This document shows positions 17,369 to 26,919 of a stretch of 64,000 bases of DNA, piece by piece (within the stretch, counting starts at the first letter, position 1; every line of letters starts with the position of its first letter). The DNA is from Deinococcus sp. LM3 (GTDB taxonomy: Bacteria; Deinococcota; Deinococci; Deinococcales; Deinococcaceae). Both the position numbers and the translations under genes were made by a program. The stretch is taken from the NCBI RefSeq assembly GCF_002017875.1, contig NZ_MUFV01000003.1:32001-96000 (forward strand). The letters run 5' to 3'. The notes beneath the pieces were generated by a model, which had not been told where the DNA came from, did not search any database, and saw only the letters and a program-made list of their open reading frames with translations.

Positions 17369-18888
17369 GGCTCCCCCGGTCCCGGCATCCCGAGCTGCTG
17401 GGCGCGGTGCCCACTGAGGTTGATGGCGACGTTCTTCGTTTCCATGTAGAAGTCGAAGGAGTAGTCGCCGCCGTCGCGGCCGATGCCGCTGGCCTTCATG
17501 CCGCCGAAGGGGGTGGGCAGGTGGCGGACGTTCTCGCTGTTCACCCAGACCATGCCGCTGTCCAGGCCGTGCGCGAAGGTGTGCGCGCGGGTCAGGTCGT
17601 TCGTCCACAGGTACGCCGCGAGGCCGTACGGGACATCGTTGGCGAGGCGCAGGGCGTCCCCGTCCGTATCGAAGGGGATAACAGTCAGCACGGGGCCGAA
17701 GATCTCCTCCTGGCTGATGCGCATGTCGTTGCGGGCGTCCGTGAAGAGGGTGGGGCGCACGTAGTTCCCGGTCTCCCCGATCCGCTCGCCGCCGACTTTG
17801 ATGGTCGCGCCGTCCGCGCGGGCCGCGTCGAAGTACGAGCAGACCTTCTCCAGCTGCGCGGGGTGGATCAGTGGGCCGACCTCGGTGGCAGGGTCGAGGG
17901 GATCGCCGACGCGGATGTTCGCCACGCGCGCGGCCAGCCCCTCGACAAACTGGTCATGCACGCCGCGCTGCACGAGCAGGCGGCTGGAACTCGTGCAGCG
18001 CTGACCGTTCAGCGAGTAGATCATGAAGATCGCGGCGTCCAGCGCGCGGCTCAGGTCAGCGTCGTCGAACACCACGACCGGGTTCTTCCCGCCCAGTTCG
18101 AGGTGCACGCGCTTGAGGGTGTCCGCGCCCTGCTTCTGGATCAGGCTCCCGGTGCGGCTCTCGCCGATGAACGCGATGGCTTTAATCAGCGGGTGCTCGG
18201 TCAGGGCCTTCCCGGCGGTCTCGCCGAAGCCGTGCACGAGGTTCACCACCCCGGCGGGAATGCCCGCCTCATGCAGGATCTCCGCGAGGATTGTGGCGGT
18301 CACGGGGCTCCACTCGGCGGGCTTGTGCACGACCGTGCACCCGGCGGCCAGGGCGGGCGCGATCTTCCAGGAACTCAGCATGAACGGCGTGTTCCAGGGG
18401 GTGATCACGCCGACCGGCCCGATGGGCTGCCGGACGGTGTAGTTCAGGAAGCCGTCGGTGGGGAGACTCAGGCCGTCCTGGGCGCCCTCGGCGCGATCGG
18501 CGAAGAAGCGGAAGTTCTCGGCGGCGCGCACGGCGGCCGACTTCATGAAGCGGATGGGCTGCCCGGTGTCGGTGCTCTCGGCCACGGCGATGTCGTGCGT
18601 GCGGGCCTCGATCAGGTCGGCCACGCGGTAGAGCAGCGCGCGGCGTTTCTTGCCGCTCAGGGCTTTCCAGGCGGGGAAGGCGGCGTGCGCGGCCTGCGCG
18701 GCGCGGTCGATGTCACGGGCGTCGCCGCTGGCCGCGCGGCCCAGCAGGCGGTTGTCCGTGGGCGCGTGAAAGTCGAAGGTCTCGCCGGACTGTGCGGCTA
18801 CCCATTCGCCGCCGATGAAGTGGAGCAGCGGCTCGCGCAGACGGTCGTGCAGGGCGCCTTGTGGGGACAGGGACGGAATGGTGGTCAT
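17365..18888 (-). CDS. hpaE: 5-carboxymethyl-2-hydroxymuconate semialdehyde dehydrogenase
   Basis: 507 residues from ATG 18888, chosen because GGAGG lies 7 nt upstream and the family N-terminus (LLHFIGGEWV) follows. NAD-dependent aldehyde dehydrogenase with WNTPFMLSSWKIAPALAAGCTVVHKPAEWSP, catalytic Glu in LELGGKNPVVV, catalytic Cys in NGQRCTSSSR, and NSENVRHLPTPFGGMKASGIGRDGG typical of HpaE. It oxidises the ring-cleavage semialdehyde. First gene of the hpa operon and divergent from the PucR-type regulator. Confidence 0.93.
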   Translation of the reverse strand: MTTIPSLSPQGALHDRLREPLLHFIGGEWVAAQSGETFDFHAPTDNRLLGRAASGDARDIDRAAQAAHAAFPAWKALSGKKRRALLYRVADLIEARTHDIAVAESTDTGQPIRFMKSAAVRAAENFRFFADRAEGAQDGLSLPTDGFLNYTVRQPIGPVGVITPWNTPFMLSSWKIAPALAAGCTVVHKPAEWSPVTATILAEILHEAGIPAGVVNLVHGFGETAGKALTEHPLIKAIAFIGESRTGSLIQKQGADTLKRVHLELGGKNPVVVFDDADLSRALDAAIFMIYSLNGQRCTSSSRLLVQRGVHDQFVEGLAARVANIRVGDPLDPATEVGPLIHPAQLEKVCSYFDAARADGATIKVGGERIGETGNYVRPTLFTDARNDMRISQEEIFGPVLTVIPFDTDGDALRLANDVPYGLAAYLWTNDLTRAHTFAHGLDSGMVWVNSENVRHLPTPFGGMKASGIGRDGGDYSFDFYMETKNVAINLSGHRAQQLGMPGPGEP

Positions 18889-18994
18889 GAACCCTCCGGG
18901 AGGGCGCGTCGGAATGCGCCCCAGTCGTGAATGGAACTGTCGTGAATTGAGCTTCCCCGCAGCGTAGGCCCGCGCGGGGAGGCGACTCAACGGC

Positions 18995-19012
18995 GTGATG
19001 CACAGAAATCAC
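18995..19012. promoter_or_regulatory. GTGAT-N8-ATCAC inverted repeat in the hpaE/pucR-type divergent region
   Basis: GTGAT (18995-18999) and ATCAC (19008-19012) lie in the 170-bp divergent promoter region. A TATGAT box on the plus strand (19024-19029) could serve the regulator gene. The repeat is a candidate binding site for the divergently encoded PucR-type regulator. This is inferred from position and symmetry only. Confidence 0.35.
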
Positions 19013-19058
19013 AAGGGCTTTTGTATGATCCGACAATGATCAATCGCATGGTGGACGG

Positions 19059-20264
19059 ATGCGCGTGACCCTGGCGGCGCTGCGCGGGGCGCTGAACCTC
19101 TCCTCCACCGCAGGCGATGAACTGCTACCGGACGCAGAGGCCGCCGTGCGGGCGCTGCCTGACGTTCCCGCAGTGGACGTCCGCGCCGCGTTCGCGCGCC
19201 TCCAGGCGGACTCGCTCAGGCCACACCTGCCGGGCCTGCGCGCCCTGCTGGACGACGCGCAGCGCGCCCTGACCCACCCGCAACCGGAGGTGACCCTGGC
19301 CCGCTGGCTGGCGGGCGTGACGGGCGGCGAGGTCACGGTCCGCGCCAGCTGGGGGGATGTCGTCGCGCACGCCGGTCACGTCCCGGACGGCGCGGAACTG
19401 ACCGAGGTGCCCCTCGCATTCGAGCGGCGCCCGGTCGGGACGCTGCAGTTGCGGGCCGCGCCCGGCTGGGCGGATCTGGCGGCCCTGATCGCGGAGTTGC
19501 TGCGCCTCGCGCGGCTTCAGGCGGCGGCGGCGGGCGCAGCGCGGCGGCGAGTCGGTGAGCGGCAGTTCGAGGCGCTCCTCGCGGGGGACGCCTCACCATT
19601 ACCGCCCGGCGAGGGCTTCACGGTCGCCGCGCTGCGCCTGGACGGCCCGCCACCCCGTTCCGCACGCACGCGGGAGGCCCGCACGGCGCAGCTGGACGTG
19701 CTGTGCAGCGTCGGCGAGGGCTTCTTCTACCGGAGGGGCCTGACCTGCCTGACCGCCGTGCGCGCCCAGGGGGACAGTGACGTGGCCGTGTGGCTGTGGC
19801 CCACGGCCGATCCTGCCGGGGCGGCCGGTCTACACGAGGCGCTGGTGAACGCCACCACCGCCTCCTTCCGGCTGGGCGTCAGCCGGGCGCACGTGGGGGC
19901 GGCGAGCGCACCGGACGCGCTGCGCGAGGCGGCGCAGGCCCTCGCGCACGCCGGGCCGCGCGGGGCCGCCACGTTCACGCAGCCGGACCCGCTGCGGCCC
20001 CTGCTGGACAGCCCGGAACGCGCCGCGCACGCCGCCGACTGGCAGGCCCGCCTGCGCGCCGGGGATCCGGACGGGAAACTGGCCGATACCCTGCGCGCCT
20101 ACCTGACGCACCAGGGGTCACTGGGCGACCTTGCCCGGAACCTGAACGTGCACGTGAACACCCTGCGGTACCGCCTGCGCCGCGCCGAGGAGCTGCTGGG
20201 CGGACAGTTGATTGACCCGGCCTTCGTCGCGCGGCTGTACCTCGCCTTCCAGCCGTCGCCCTGA
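19059..20264 (+). CDS. PucR/CdaR-type transcriptional regulator of the hpa operon
   Basis: 401 residues. The C-terminal ~60 residues (LRAYLTHQGSLGDLARNLNVHVNTLRYRLRRAEELLGG) form the helix-turn-helix typical of the PucR/CdaR family. The middle region (FTVAALRLDG ... SFRLGVSRAHVG) resembles the degenerate GGDEF-like domain of these regulators. There is no phosphotransfer or metal motif. It lies immediately divergent from hpaE with a 170-bp shared promoter region, so it probably senses an aromatic intermediate and controls the catabolic genes. Activator or repressor status cannot be read from the sequence. Confidence 0.85.
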   Translation: MRVTLAALRGALNLSSTAGDELLPDAEAAVRALPDVPAVDVRAAFARLQADSLRPHLPGLRALLDDAQRALTHPQPEVTLARWLAGVTGGEVTVRASWGDVVAHAGHVPDGAELTEVPLAFERRPVGTLQLRAAPGWADLAALIAELLRLARLQAAAAGAARRRVGERQFEALLAGDASPLPPGEGFTVAALRLDGPPPRSARTREARTAQLDVLCSVGEGFFYRRGLTCLTAVRAQGDSDVAVWLWPTADPAGAAGLHEALVNATTASFRLGVSRAHVGAASAPDALREAAQALAHAGPRGAATFTQPDPLRPLLDSPERAAHAADWQARLRAGDPDGKLADTLRAYLTHQGSLGDLARNLNVHVNTLRYRLRRAEELLGGQLIDPAFVARLYLAFQPSP

Positions 20265-20294
20265 CGGCGCGCCCGGCCAGGGTTGGGCGCGCCG
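20265..20294 (+). terminator. GC-rich stem-loop after the PucR-type gene
   Basis: CGGCGCGCCC (20265-20274) pairs perfectly with GGGCGCGCCG (20285-20294) around a 10-nt loop, directly after the TGA. No T-tract follows, so it is a probable but not proven terminator. Confidence 0.5.
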
Positions 20295-20372
20295 GAGCCA
20301 CGTACACTGGGAAACGTCTTCGTACGCGACTGCCCCCGGTTCCTTCCTCTGTTTCCTCCTGCGAGGTGATTT

Positions 20373-21779
20373 ATGACGCAACTTCAGCCCGGCGAGAAAC
20401 GCCCCCTGTCCGACTTCATTTCCGGTATGCGCCTGCGGGTGCAGGTCACGCACGACCTGCCGCAGGCCGACGTGAGTGTGTTCGGCCTGGACGGCGACCG
20501 TCAGCTGCGTGACGACCGGTACTTCGTGTTCTACAACCAGCTCGTCAGCCCCGGCCGCGAGGTGACCCTGCACCTGGACGGGGGCCGCGCCACCTTCGAC
20601 CTGGACCTCGCCGCCCTGCCGCCCGGGATAGAGCGGCTGGTGTTCGTGATCTCGCACGACAGCGCCCCCATGAGCCGCCTGGGGCAGCTGCGCCTGAGCG
20701 TGCAGGACCCGCAGGGCGCGGAGCGGGCCACCGTGGTTCTCGGCGGCGCCCAGTTCACGGCGGAGCGGGCCGTGATGATCGCGGAACTGTACCGGCACAC
20801 CAGCGGGTGGCGACTGGGCAGCGTCGCGCAGGGCTTCCAGGGCGGACTGGACTCGCTGCTGGGGTACTTCGGCGGGCAGGTGGCCGGCGAGCCGGCGCCC
20901 GCACCGGCCAGCCCGCCCGTCGTTCCACCACCGGCGGCGCCTTTCGTCCCGACGCCTGCTCCGGCCCCCACGCCCGCGCCGGCCCCCACACCTGCTCCGG
21001 CCCCGGTGCCGCCCACCCCGCCTGCGCCCCCGGCAGACACCGGGCAGGGCAGCAGCGTCGCGGACTTCCTGCGCCGCAGCGCCGAGCAGGACCGGCCGGG
21101 CGACGTGTTCGAACTGGAAAGCAGCAAGATGCTGGAAGTCAAGGTCAACGGCCGCGTCTGGAGCAAGATCGGCGCGATGGTTGCGTACCGGGGCCGCCTG
21201 GAATTCAAACGGTCGAGCACCCTGCGTGACCTCGTGGGGGGCCTGCGGTCGGGCGGCGGGATGGGCGCGCTGCTGGGCGCGGCCATGCGCATGGGCAGCG
21301 GCGAGATGGGCCCCCTGGTCAGCATCGAGGGGCAGGGCGTGTGTTACCTCGCCGATCAGGGCAAGGAGATCTCGATCATCCGCCTGCAGGGCGACGCCCT
21401 GAACGTGAACGGCAAGGACCTGCTGGCCTTCGAGGACACCATCACGCACGAGATCACCATGCAGCGCTCGGTGGCGGGCATGGTGGCCGGCGGGATGTTC
21501 AGCGTGCAGGTACGCGGGCACGGTCTGGTCGCCATCCTGAGCCACGGCAAGCCCCTGACCCTGCGTGTCACGCCGAACGAACCGATCTTCACGGACCCGA
21601 ACGCCACCATCGCCTGGAGTGAACATCTGCGCCCGGACCTGCGCGTCAACCAGGATCTGCGCTCCATGTTCGGACGGGGCGGCGGCGAAACCCTCCAGAT
21701 GGCCTTCCAGGGAGACGGGTTCGTGGTCGTGCAACCGTACGAGGAAGCCTCGGCCATGGAGAACCTGCCCAGCCACTGA
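20373..21779 (+). CDS. TerD-AIM24 fusion protein with Pro/Ala linker
   Basis: 468 residues. Residues ~1-165 form a TerD-type tellurium-resistance domain: VSVFGLDGDRQLRDDRYFVFYNQ, a Gly/Asp-rich strand region and the terminal AELYRHTSGWRLGSVAQGFQGGLDSLLGYFG motif. A linker of Pro-Ala-Pro repeats (~172-225) follows. Residues ~240-460 match the AIM24 family: MLEVKVNGRVWSKIGAMVAYRGRLEF, GEMGPLVSIEGQGVCYLAD, SVQVRGHGLVAILSHG. TerD proteins bind calcium and act in tellurite and envelope stress responses. AIM24 domains form beta-helix-like shells of unknown bacterial role. GAGGTGAT precedes the ATG. A strong terminator isolates it from the replication origin. Confidence 0.85.
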   Translation: MTQLQPGEKRPLSDFISGMRLRVQVTHDLPQADVSVFGLDGDRQLRDDRYFVFYNQLVSPGREVTLHLDGGRATFDLDLAALPPGIERLVFVISHDSAPMSRLGQLRLSVQDPQGAERATVVLGGAQFTAERAVMIAELYRHTSGWRLGSVAQGFQGGLDSLLGYFGGQVAGEPAPAPASPPVVPPPAAPFVPTPAPAPTPAPAPTPAPAPVPPTPPAPPADTGQGSSVADFLRRSAEQDRPGDVFELESSKMLEVKVNGRVWSKIGAMVAYRGRLEFKRSSTLRDLVGGLRSGGGMGALLGAAMRMGSGEMGPLVSIEGQGVCYLADQGKEISIIRLQGDALNVNGKDLLAFEDTITHEITMQRSVAGMVAGGMFSVQVRGHGLVAILSHGKPLTLRVTPNEPIFTDPNATIAWSEHLRPDLRVNQDLRSMFGRGGGETLQMAFQGDGFVVVQPYEEASAMENLPSH

Positions 21780-21798
21780 GTCTGGCCTCCACAGAACT

Positions 21799-21848
21799 GT
21801 CAAACACGATAGGCGGACCCATTCACAGGTCCGCCTATCGTGTTTGAC
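21799..21848 (+). terminator. long perfect stem-loop terminator after the TerD-AIM24 gene
   Basis: A 21-bp perfect inverted repeat (GTCAAACACGATAGGCGG... at 21799-21819, complement at 21828-21848) with an 8-nt loop lies 19 bp after the stop codon. It should insulate the adjacent origin from upstream transcription. Confidence 0.75.
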
Positions 21849-21894
21849 GGGAGCCACTCTATCCATACATCTGCGCGGCGACCGGCCGGGCTCG

Positions 21895-22367
21895 CCCGAT
21901 TTACTCGGCAGCTTTGGCGGAGCAGAGCAGGTAAAAGACTGAAAGGAACACTACCGATTTACTCGGTAGTTTGTTTTTGACTGTTCGGGGCGAATCGAGC
22001 GCAAATACCGCTCTAGAGGGACATTTTCGCCTTTTTTGAACCTGCCGAGTAAATCGGTAGTCGTGGCAGTAGCAGGCCCGATTTACTCGGCTTTTTGGGC
22101 AGGTTATCCACAGGCAAAGCCCGATTTACTCGGCAGGTTGGCATTTGGAAGGCGTGCGAGACCCCCGATTTACTCGGCTTTTTGGGCAGGTTATCCACAG
22201 GCAAAGCCCGATTTACTCGGCAGGTTCAGTGGTTGGTGAACCGGGTCAGAGCCCGATTTACTCGGCAGGTTCGTCTGCCAAAAGCCCGATTTACTCGGCA
22301 GAACTACCGATTTACTCGGCAGGTTCGGTAGAGTTATCCACAGAAAAAGCCCGATTTACTCGGCAGG
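21895..22367 (+). repeat. family A iterons, 11 copies of CCGATTTACTCGGC
   Basis: Cores start at 21896, 21954, 22078, 22121, 22165, 22208, 22253, 22286, 22307 and 22351 on the plus strand, with one inverted copy at 22044-22057. Most are followed by AGGTT. Copy 2 is extended to the palindrome CTACCGATTTACTCGGTAG. Spacings from 22078 onward are 43, 44, 43, 45, 33, 21 and 44 bp, close to whole helical turns, so bound Rep proteins would lie on one face of the DNA. Confidence 0.9.
22077..22226 (+). repeat. 63-bp tandem duplication within origin A
   Basis: Positions 22077-22139 and 22164-22226 are identical by inspection. Each unit contains iteron, TTTTTGGGCAGG, DnaA box TTATCCACA, and iteron. The two are separated by 24 bp of unrelated sequence. 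This appears to be a recent duplication that doubled the DnaA-box/iteron module. Confidence 0.85.
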
Positions 22368-22579
22368 TTCGATTGAAGAACGTCGTCTGGCACGCAGGTT
22401 GCCCCCGCTCCCTTGTTGTTGTTGTTAACAACATTTTTTTAATCTTTTAAAAACAAACAAAAACAACCAACAACAAGGGGACTCGAAACCGCCCTGATCT
22501 GTTGCTTCTTGCCGGCGCGACCTGGGTTCCTGAATCGGGTGTGACTGGCTGGTAGAGTGCGGACTGAGGACTTCCCGAT

Positions 22580-24058
22580 ATGCCACGCCCCCGCAAGAAA
22601 GTGACGGTCCCGCCCCAGCGTCCCGCTGAGATCACGCGCTTCGACGAGGCGAACTCCGCGCGCCTGGGTCTGATCTGCGTGCAGGAACGCATTCCCAGCG
22701 ATTACACCCGCTGGGACCACGAGTGGACGGTCGAGGACCGCACCGCCCGCCTGACCTGCATCTCGCCCAGCGAGTACGGGGGCGTTCCGCACGGTCTGGA
22801 CGGCGATTTCGCGACTACCCTGAATCTGATGTACCTCGAGCAGGGCTCACCGGATTCCGGCGAAGTGAACACCACTGCGTACCAGCTGCTCAGCAAGTCC
22901 GGTTTCCCGGACAGCGGCCAGTACTACCAGGCACTTCAGGAATCTCTGGACCGTCTCAAGGGCGCCACGTACGCCGCCAGTGAATCCTGGCGCGACAAAC
23001 GCTACGACCGCTGGACGACCGTCAAGTTCAACATCATCGAACAGATCGACGCGGACACGGCGGGCGGTCTGACGTTCGGGTCGGGCACGCTGCTGCGCAT
23101 CCGGCTGGCGCGGCCGGTGGTGCAGAGCCTGCGGGCGCAGTACGTCAAGCCGCTGGACATGACCTTCGTGCAGAGCCTCAACCGGTCCCTGACTCGTAGC
23201 CTGTACCGCATCCTGGACGCCCGCCGGTACGATCCGGTGCACCTGAGCGAACCGGTGACAGTCCTGCACATTCCGCTTCAGCAGTGGGCGCGGGAGTGCA
23301 AGCTGCTGGAGACCATGCCTGCCCGCATCAAACGCAACCTGGACGGCGCGCATCAGGAACTGATCGACCGGGGGTACCTGCGCAGCGTCACGTACGAGGG
23401 CACGCGACTGAGCACCGCCATCGTGTACGAATTCGGTGACGTGCAGGTCAATCCGCCGGCCCCCGAACCGAGCCTGCAGGTGATCGCGGACTCGCCGCTG
23501 GTCGAGGCGCTGTGCCGCGAGGGTGTGGTGTTACCCGTGGCGCGCAAGCTGGTGCACCAGTACGGCGAACTGCACGTCACGACCCGCCTGGAGGCCTTCC
23601 AGTCGCTGCTGAGTAGCGGGTACTCCCCCAAGAAACGCTCGGCGCTGCTGGTCGACGTGATCAAGGATGAGGACGGCAAGTACACGGCGGTGGTGCAGGG
23701 TCTGCCTGCCCTGACCGGGAAACTGGAAACGCAGACGCCGGTGGGAGAGCGGGCCAGTCGGACGAGGAAGGCGGCAGGTGCGCAGTCCACGGAACTCGAC
23801 GAGTTGACCGAGCGGATGAATTCAGAGTTCAGTGCCCTGCCGCGCGACGAGCAGGCGGCGCGCGCCCTGACGCAGGTGCGGATGTTCGTGGGCCGTGAGC
23901 TGCGCGAACATCACCTGCGGGGCCTGATGGCCGCCATGCTGTCCGGTGAGGCCGACCCGCTGGAGGTGCAGCGGGAAGTGATCCGCGCGGCCAGTGAACT
24001 GCGCCTGCCGGAATTCGCCCAGCGGCTCCGCGAAACGCACGAGCCTGGGAACGGATAG
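22580..24058 (+). CDS. repA: replication initiator RepA (origin A)
   Basis: 492 residues, matching the replication initiator A family found on Deinococcus plasmids. A basic N-terminus (MPRPRKKVTVPP) is followed by a Rep core: EYGGVPHGLDGDFATTLN, NTTAYQLLSKSGFPDSGQYYQALQ, SWRDKRYDRWTTVKFN and SLNRSLTRSLYRILDARRYDP, typical of winged-helix plasmid initiators. The C-terminal ~120 residues are less conserved. It lies directly downstream of the family A iterons, which it should bind to start replication and limit copy number. ATG 22580 is preceded by TGAGGA. A second, clearly paralogous initiator is at 45252-46694. Confidence 0.92.
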   Translation: MPRPRKKVTVPPQRPAEITRFDEANSARLGLICVQERIPSDYTRWDHEWTVEDRTARLTCISPSEYGGVPHGLDGDFATTLNLMYLEQGSPDSGEVNTTAYQLLSKSGFPDSGQYYQALQESLDRLKGATYAASESWRDKRYDRWTTVKFNIIEQIDADTAGGLTFGSGTLLRIRLARPVVQSLRAQYVKPLDMTFVQSLNRSLTRSLYRILDARRYDPVHLSEPVTVLHIPLQQWARECKLLETMPARIKRNLDGAHQELIDRGYLRSVTYEGTRLSTAIVYEFGDVQVNPPAPEPSLQVIADSPLVEALCREGVVLPVARKLVHQYGELHVTTRLEAFQSLLSSGYSPKKRSALLVDVIKDEDGKYTAVVQGLPALTGKLETQTPVGERASRTRKAAGAQSTELDELTERMNSEFSALPRDEQAARALTQVRMFVGRELREHHLRGLMAAMLSGEADPLEVQREVIRAASELRLPEFAQRLRETHEPGNG

Positions 24059-24387
24059 TCGCGGATTCCTGAGCGTACGCTGGCCCTGTTAGGGTCTGTG
24101 CGGCGCTGTCAGGCCACTGGAGGGTCTTCCGGGGCCCAGGTTCGACAGGGTTGTCGGGATGGGGATTTGCAGGGGCTTTAACGGGCCTTACAGCGCCGCT
24201 CTGGTGAACTGAGGGTGGATATGAATTCACGTGTGTCGGCTGCGACCATCTCATCCCTCTTGCCAATGAGGCCTCAACCTCTCCCCTGCTTGTTACTGAA
24301 ATCCATGCCTGGAACAGCGTTCGTCTGACTCGAACCGGCTGGCTGTGAGTGGGGATTGACACAGGGCGGGGTGGGTGCCACAGTGGT

Positions 24388-24405
24388 TTTGTAACCGCTT
24401 ACATT
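24388..24405. promoter_or_regulatory. LacI-family operator, distal
   Basis: TTTGTAACCGCTTACATT is an imperfect palindrome with the central CG and TGTAA half-site of LacI/GalR-family operators. It lies 93 bp centre-to-centre from the proximal operator. Confidence 0.65.
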
Positions 24406-24480
24406 CTTCGGGCCGCCGGGCCCGGATGTCCTTCCGATCTGGTGCACCGGGTTCCGGAAGGCGATGTTGTTCGCACTGTC

Positions 24481-24498
24481 TTTGTAACCGGTTACAAA
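24481..24498. promoter_or_regulatory. LacI-family operator, proximal
   Basis: TTTGTAACCGGTTACAAA is a perfect 18-bp palindrome with the central CG diagnostic of LacI/GalR-family operators, 65 bp before the regulator's ATG. Autoregulation of the whole transporter operon is inferred. Confidence 0.8.
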
Positions 24499-24563
24499 AG
24501 AATCGAGTCCACCCATCCACACTCCCCTCCCCGCCAGGCGGCAAAGGTCGGCACAATCACTTC

Positions 24564-25537
24564 ATGAATCCAGGCACCCGCACCACCATCGACGACATCG
24601 CCCGCGAAGCCGGCGTCAGCAAGGGCACGGTCAGCCGCGTCCTGAACGGTCACCCGACCGTCGCCGACCGCACCCGCGCCCGCGTGCAGGCCGTCATGGC
24701 CCGCCTGGACTACGCCCCCGACCCCGCTGCCCGCCACCTCAGCTGGCGCACCGGCCAGACCCTCGGCCTGTCCCTCGACCGCGACGACCCCATCCTGCAC
24801 CCCTACCACGTCCTGCTGCGCCGCGCCCTGGAAAGCCAGACCGCCCCGCAGGGCGTGCAGCTCGTGGACCTGCGCGCCGACCTGACCCGCATGGCCCGGC
24901 TGCCCAGCGCCGTCCTGGTCATGCACGCCGTCGAGGGCGACCCCCGACCCGCGTACCTGCGTTCACGCGGCGTGCCCTGCGTCCTGATCGGGCATCAGCC
25001 CGGCGAGTTCTGGGTCGCGCCGGAGGACGTGGGCGGCGCCCGCCTCGCCACCGAACACCTGATCCGCGCCGGACACCACCAGCTGGCCTTCCTGGGCCGC
25101 GGCGACAGTCAGGTCGCCCAGGACCGCGAGCGCGGCTGCCGCGACAGCGCCCGCGCCGCCGGACTGGACGTGCAGGCCATCGCCAGCGACTTCACGGTTC
25201 TCGGCGGGTACCGCGCCGTCCGCCGCGCCTGGGAGACCGGCACGCGCTTCACCGGCCTGTTCGCCCAGAGCGACGAGAGCGCCGCCGGAGCCGTGGCCGC
25301 CCTCGAAGACCTGGGCGTGAACGTCCCCGGTCAGGTCAGCGTGGTGGGCTTCGACGGCCTGCCGGAACTGCCGATCCGCCAGACGCTCACCACCGTCGCG
25401 CAGGACATCCCCCGCATCGCCGCCACCGCCCTGGCCCTCGTGCAGGACGCCATCAGCGGCCAGCCCGCCAGGGGCGAATTCATTCCCGTGCAGCTTCTTC
25501 CCGGCGCGACCGTCGCGCCGCCCCCCGGAGGCACCCC

Positions 25538-25541
<4 letters not shown>
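24564..25541 (+). CDS. LacI/GalR-family transcriptional repressor
   Basis: 325 residues. The N-terminal helix-turn-helix TIDDIAREAGVSKGTVSRVLNGHPTVADRTRARV is classical LacI. The remainder is a periplasmic-binding-protein-like sensor ending with VPGQVSVVGFDGLPELPIRQTLTTVAQ. ATG 24564 is chosen because the helix-turn-helix follows at once. Its stop overlaps the ATG of the binding-protein gene (ATGA), so it is the first gene of the sugar operon. Two LacI-type palindromes upstream indicate autoregulation. The inducer is probably an alpha-glucan-derived sugar, inferred from the downstream debranching-type enzyme. Confidence 0.92.
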
Positions 25542-26779
<1,238 letters not shown>

Positions 26780-26919
26780 CCTCCGGGGCAATGATCCGGC
26801 GCGGCGGGAGGGCTCTCCCCTGCCCGCCGCGCCCTGCTTGCCGCGCCCCGCCCGTTCTTCTTCCTGTCCGGTCCCGGCCTTTCTCTGCCGGGTGCCGGTC
26901 CCCCCCTGGAGGGCCTGCC

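Larger units (their letters stand above)
21895..22480 (+). other. replication origin A (iterons, DnaA boxes, AT-rich unwinding zone)
   Basis: Immediately upstream of repA lie 11 copies of CCGATTTACTCGGC, three perfect TTATCCACA DnaA boxes (22104-22112, 22191-22199, 22334-22342) and a strongly AT-rich stretch at 22425-22470. An inverted repeat flanks the AT-rich stretch (CCCTTGTTGTTG at ~22410 and its complement ending ~22479). This is the standard layout of an iteron-regulated theta origin: Rep binds iterons, DnaA binds its boxes and the AT-rich zone melts. Confidence 0.88.
24059..24563. other. 505-bp intergenic region upstream of the LacI-type gene
   Basis: The first ~320 bp after repA shows no gene, RNA or clear terminator. 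The last ~180 bp holds two LacI-type operators (24388-24405 and 24481-24498) and must contain the promoter of the sugar-transport operon. A short open frame from 24375 into the LacI gene is excluded because it reads through both operators. Confidence 0.6.

Noticed and set aside
21895..22367. Repeats of origin A as CRISPR or coding repeats
   Set aside because: Irregular spacing, DnaA boxes in between and an adjacent repA identify them as iterons. Open frames through them (for example 22013-22204) consist only of repeat translations.
24375..24563. N-terminal extension of the LacI-type protein
   Set aside because: It would translate through both operators. The conserved helix-turn-helix begins only after ATG 24564.
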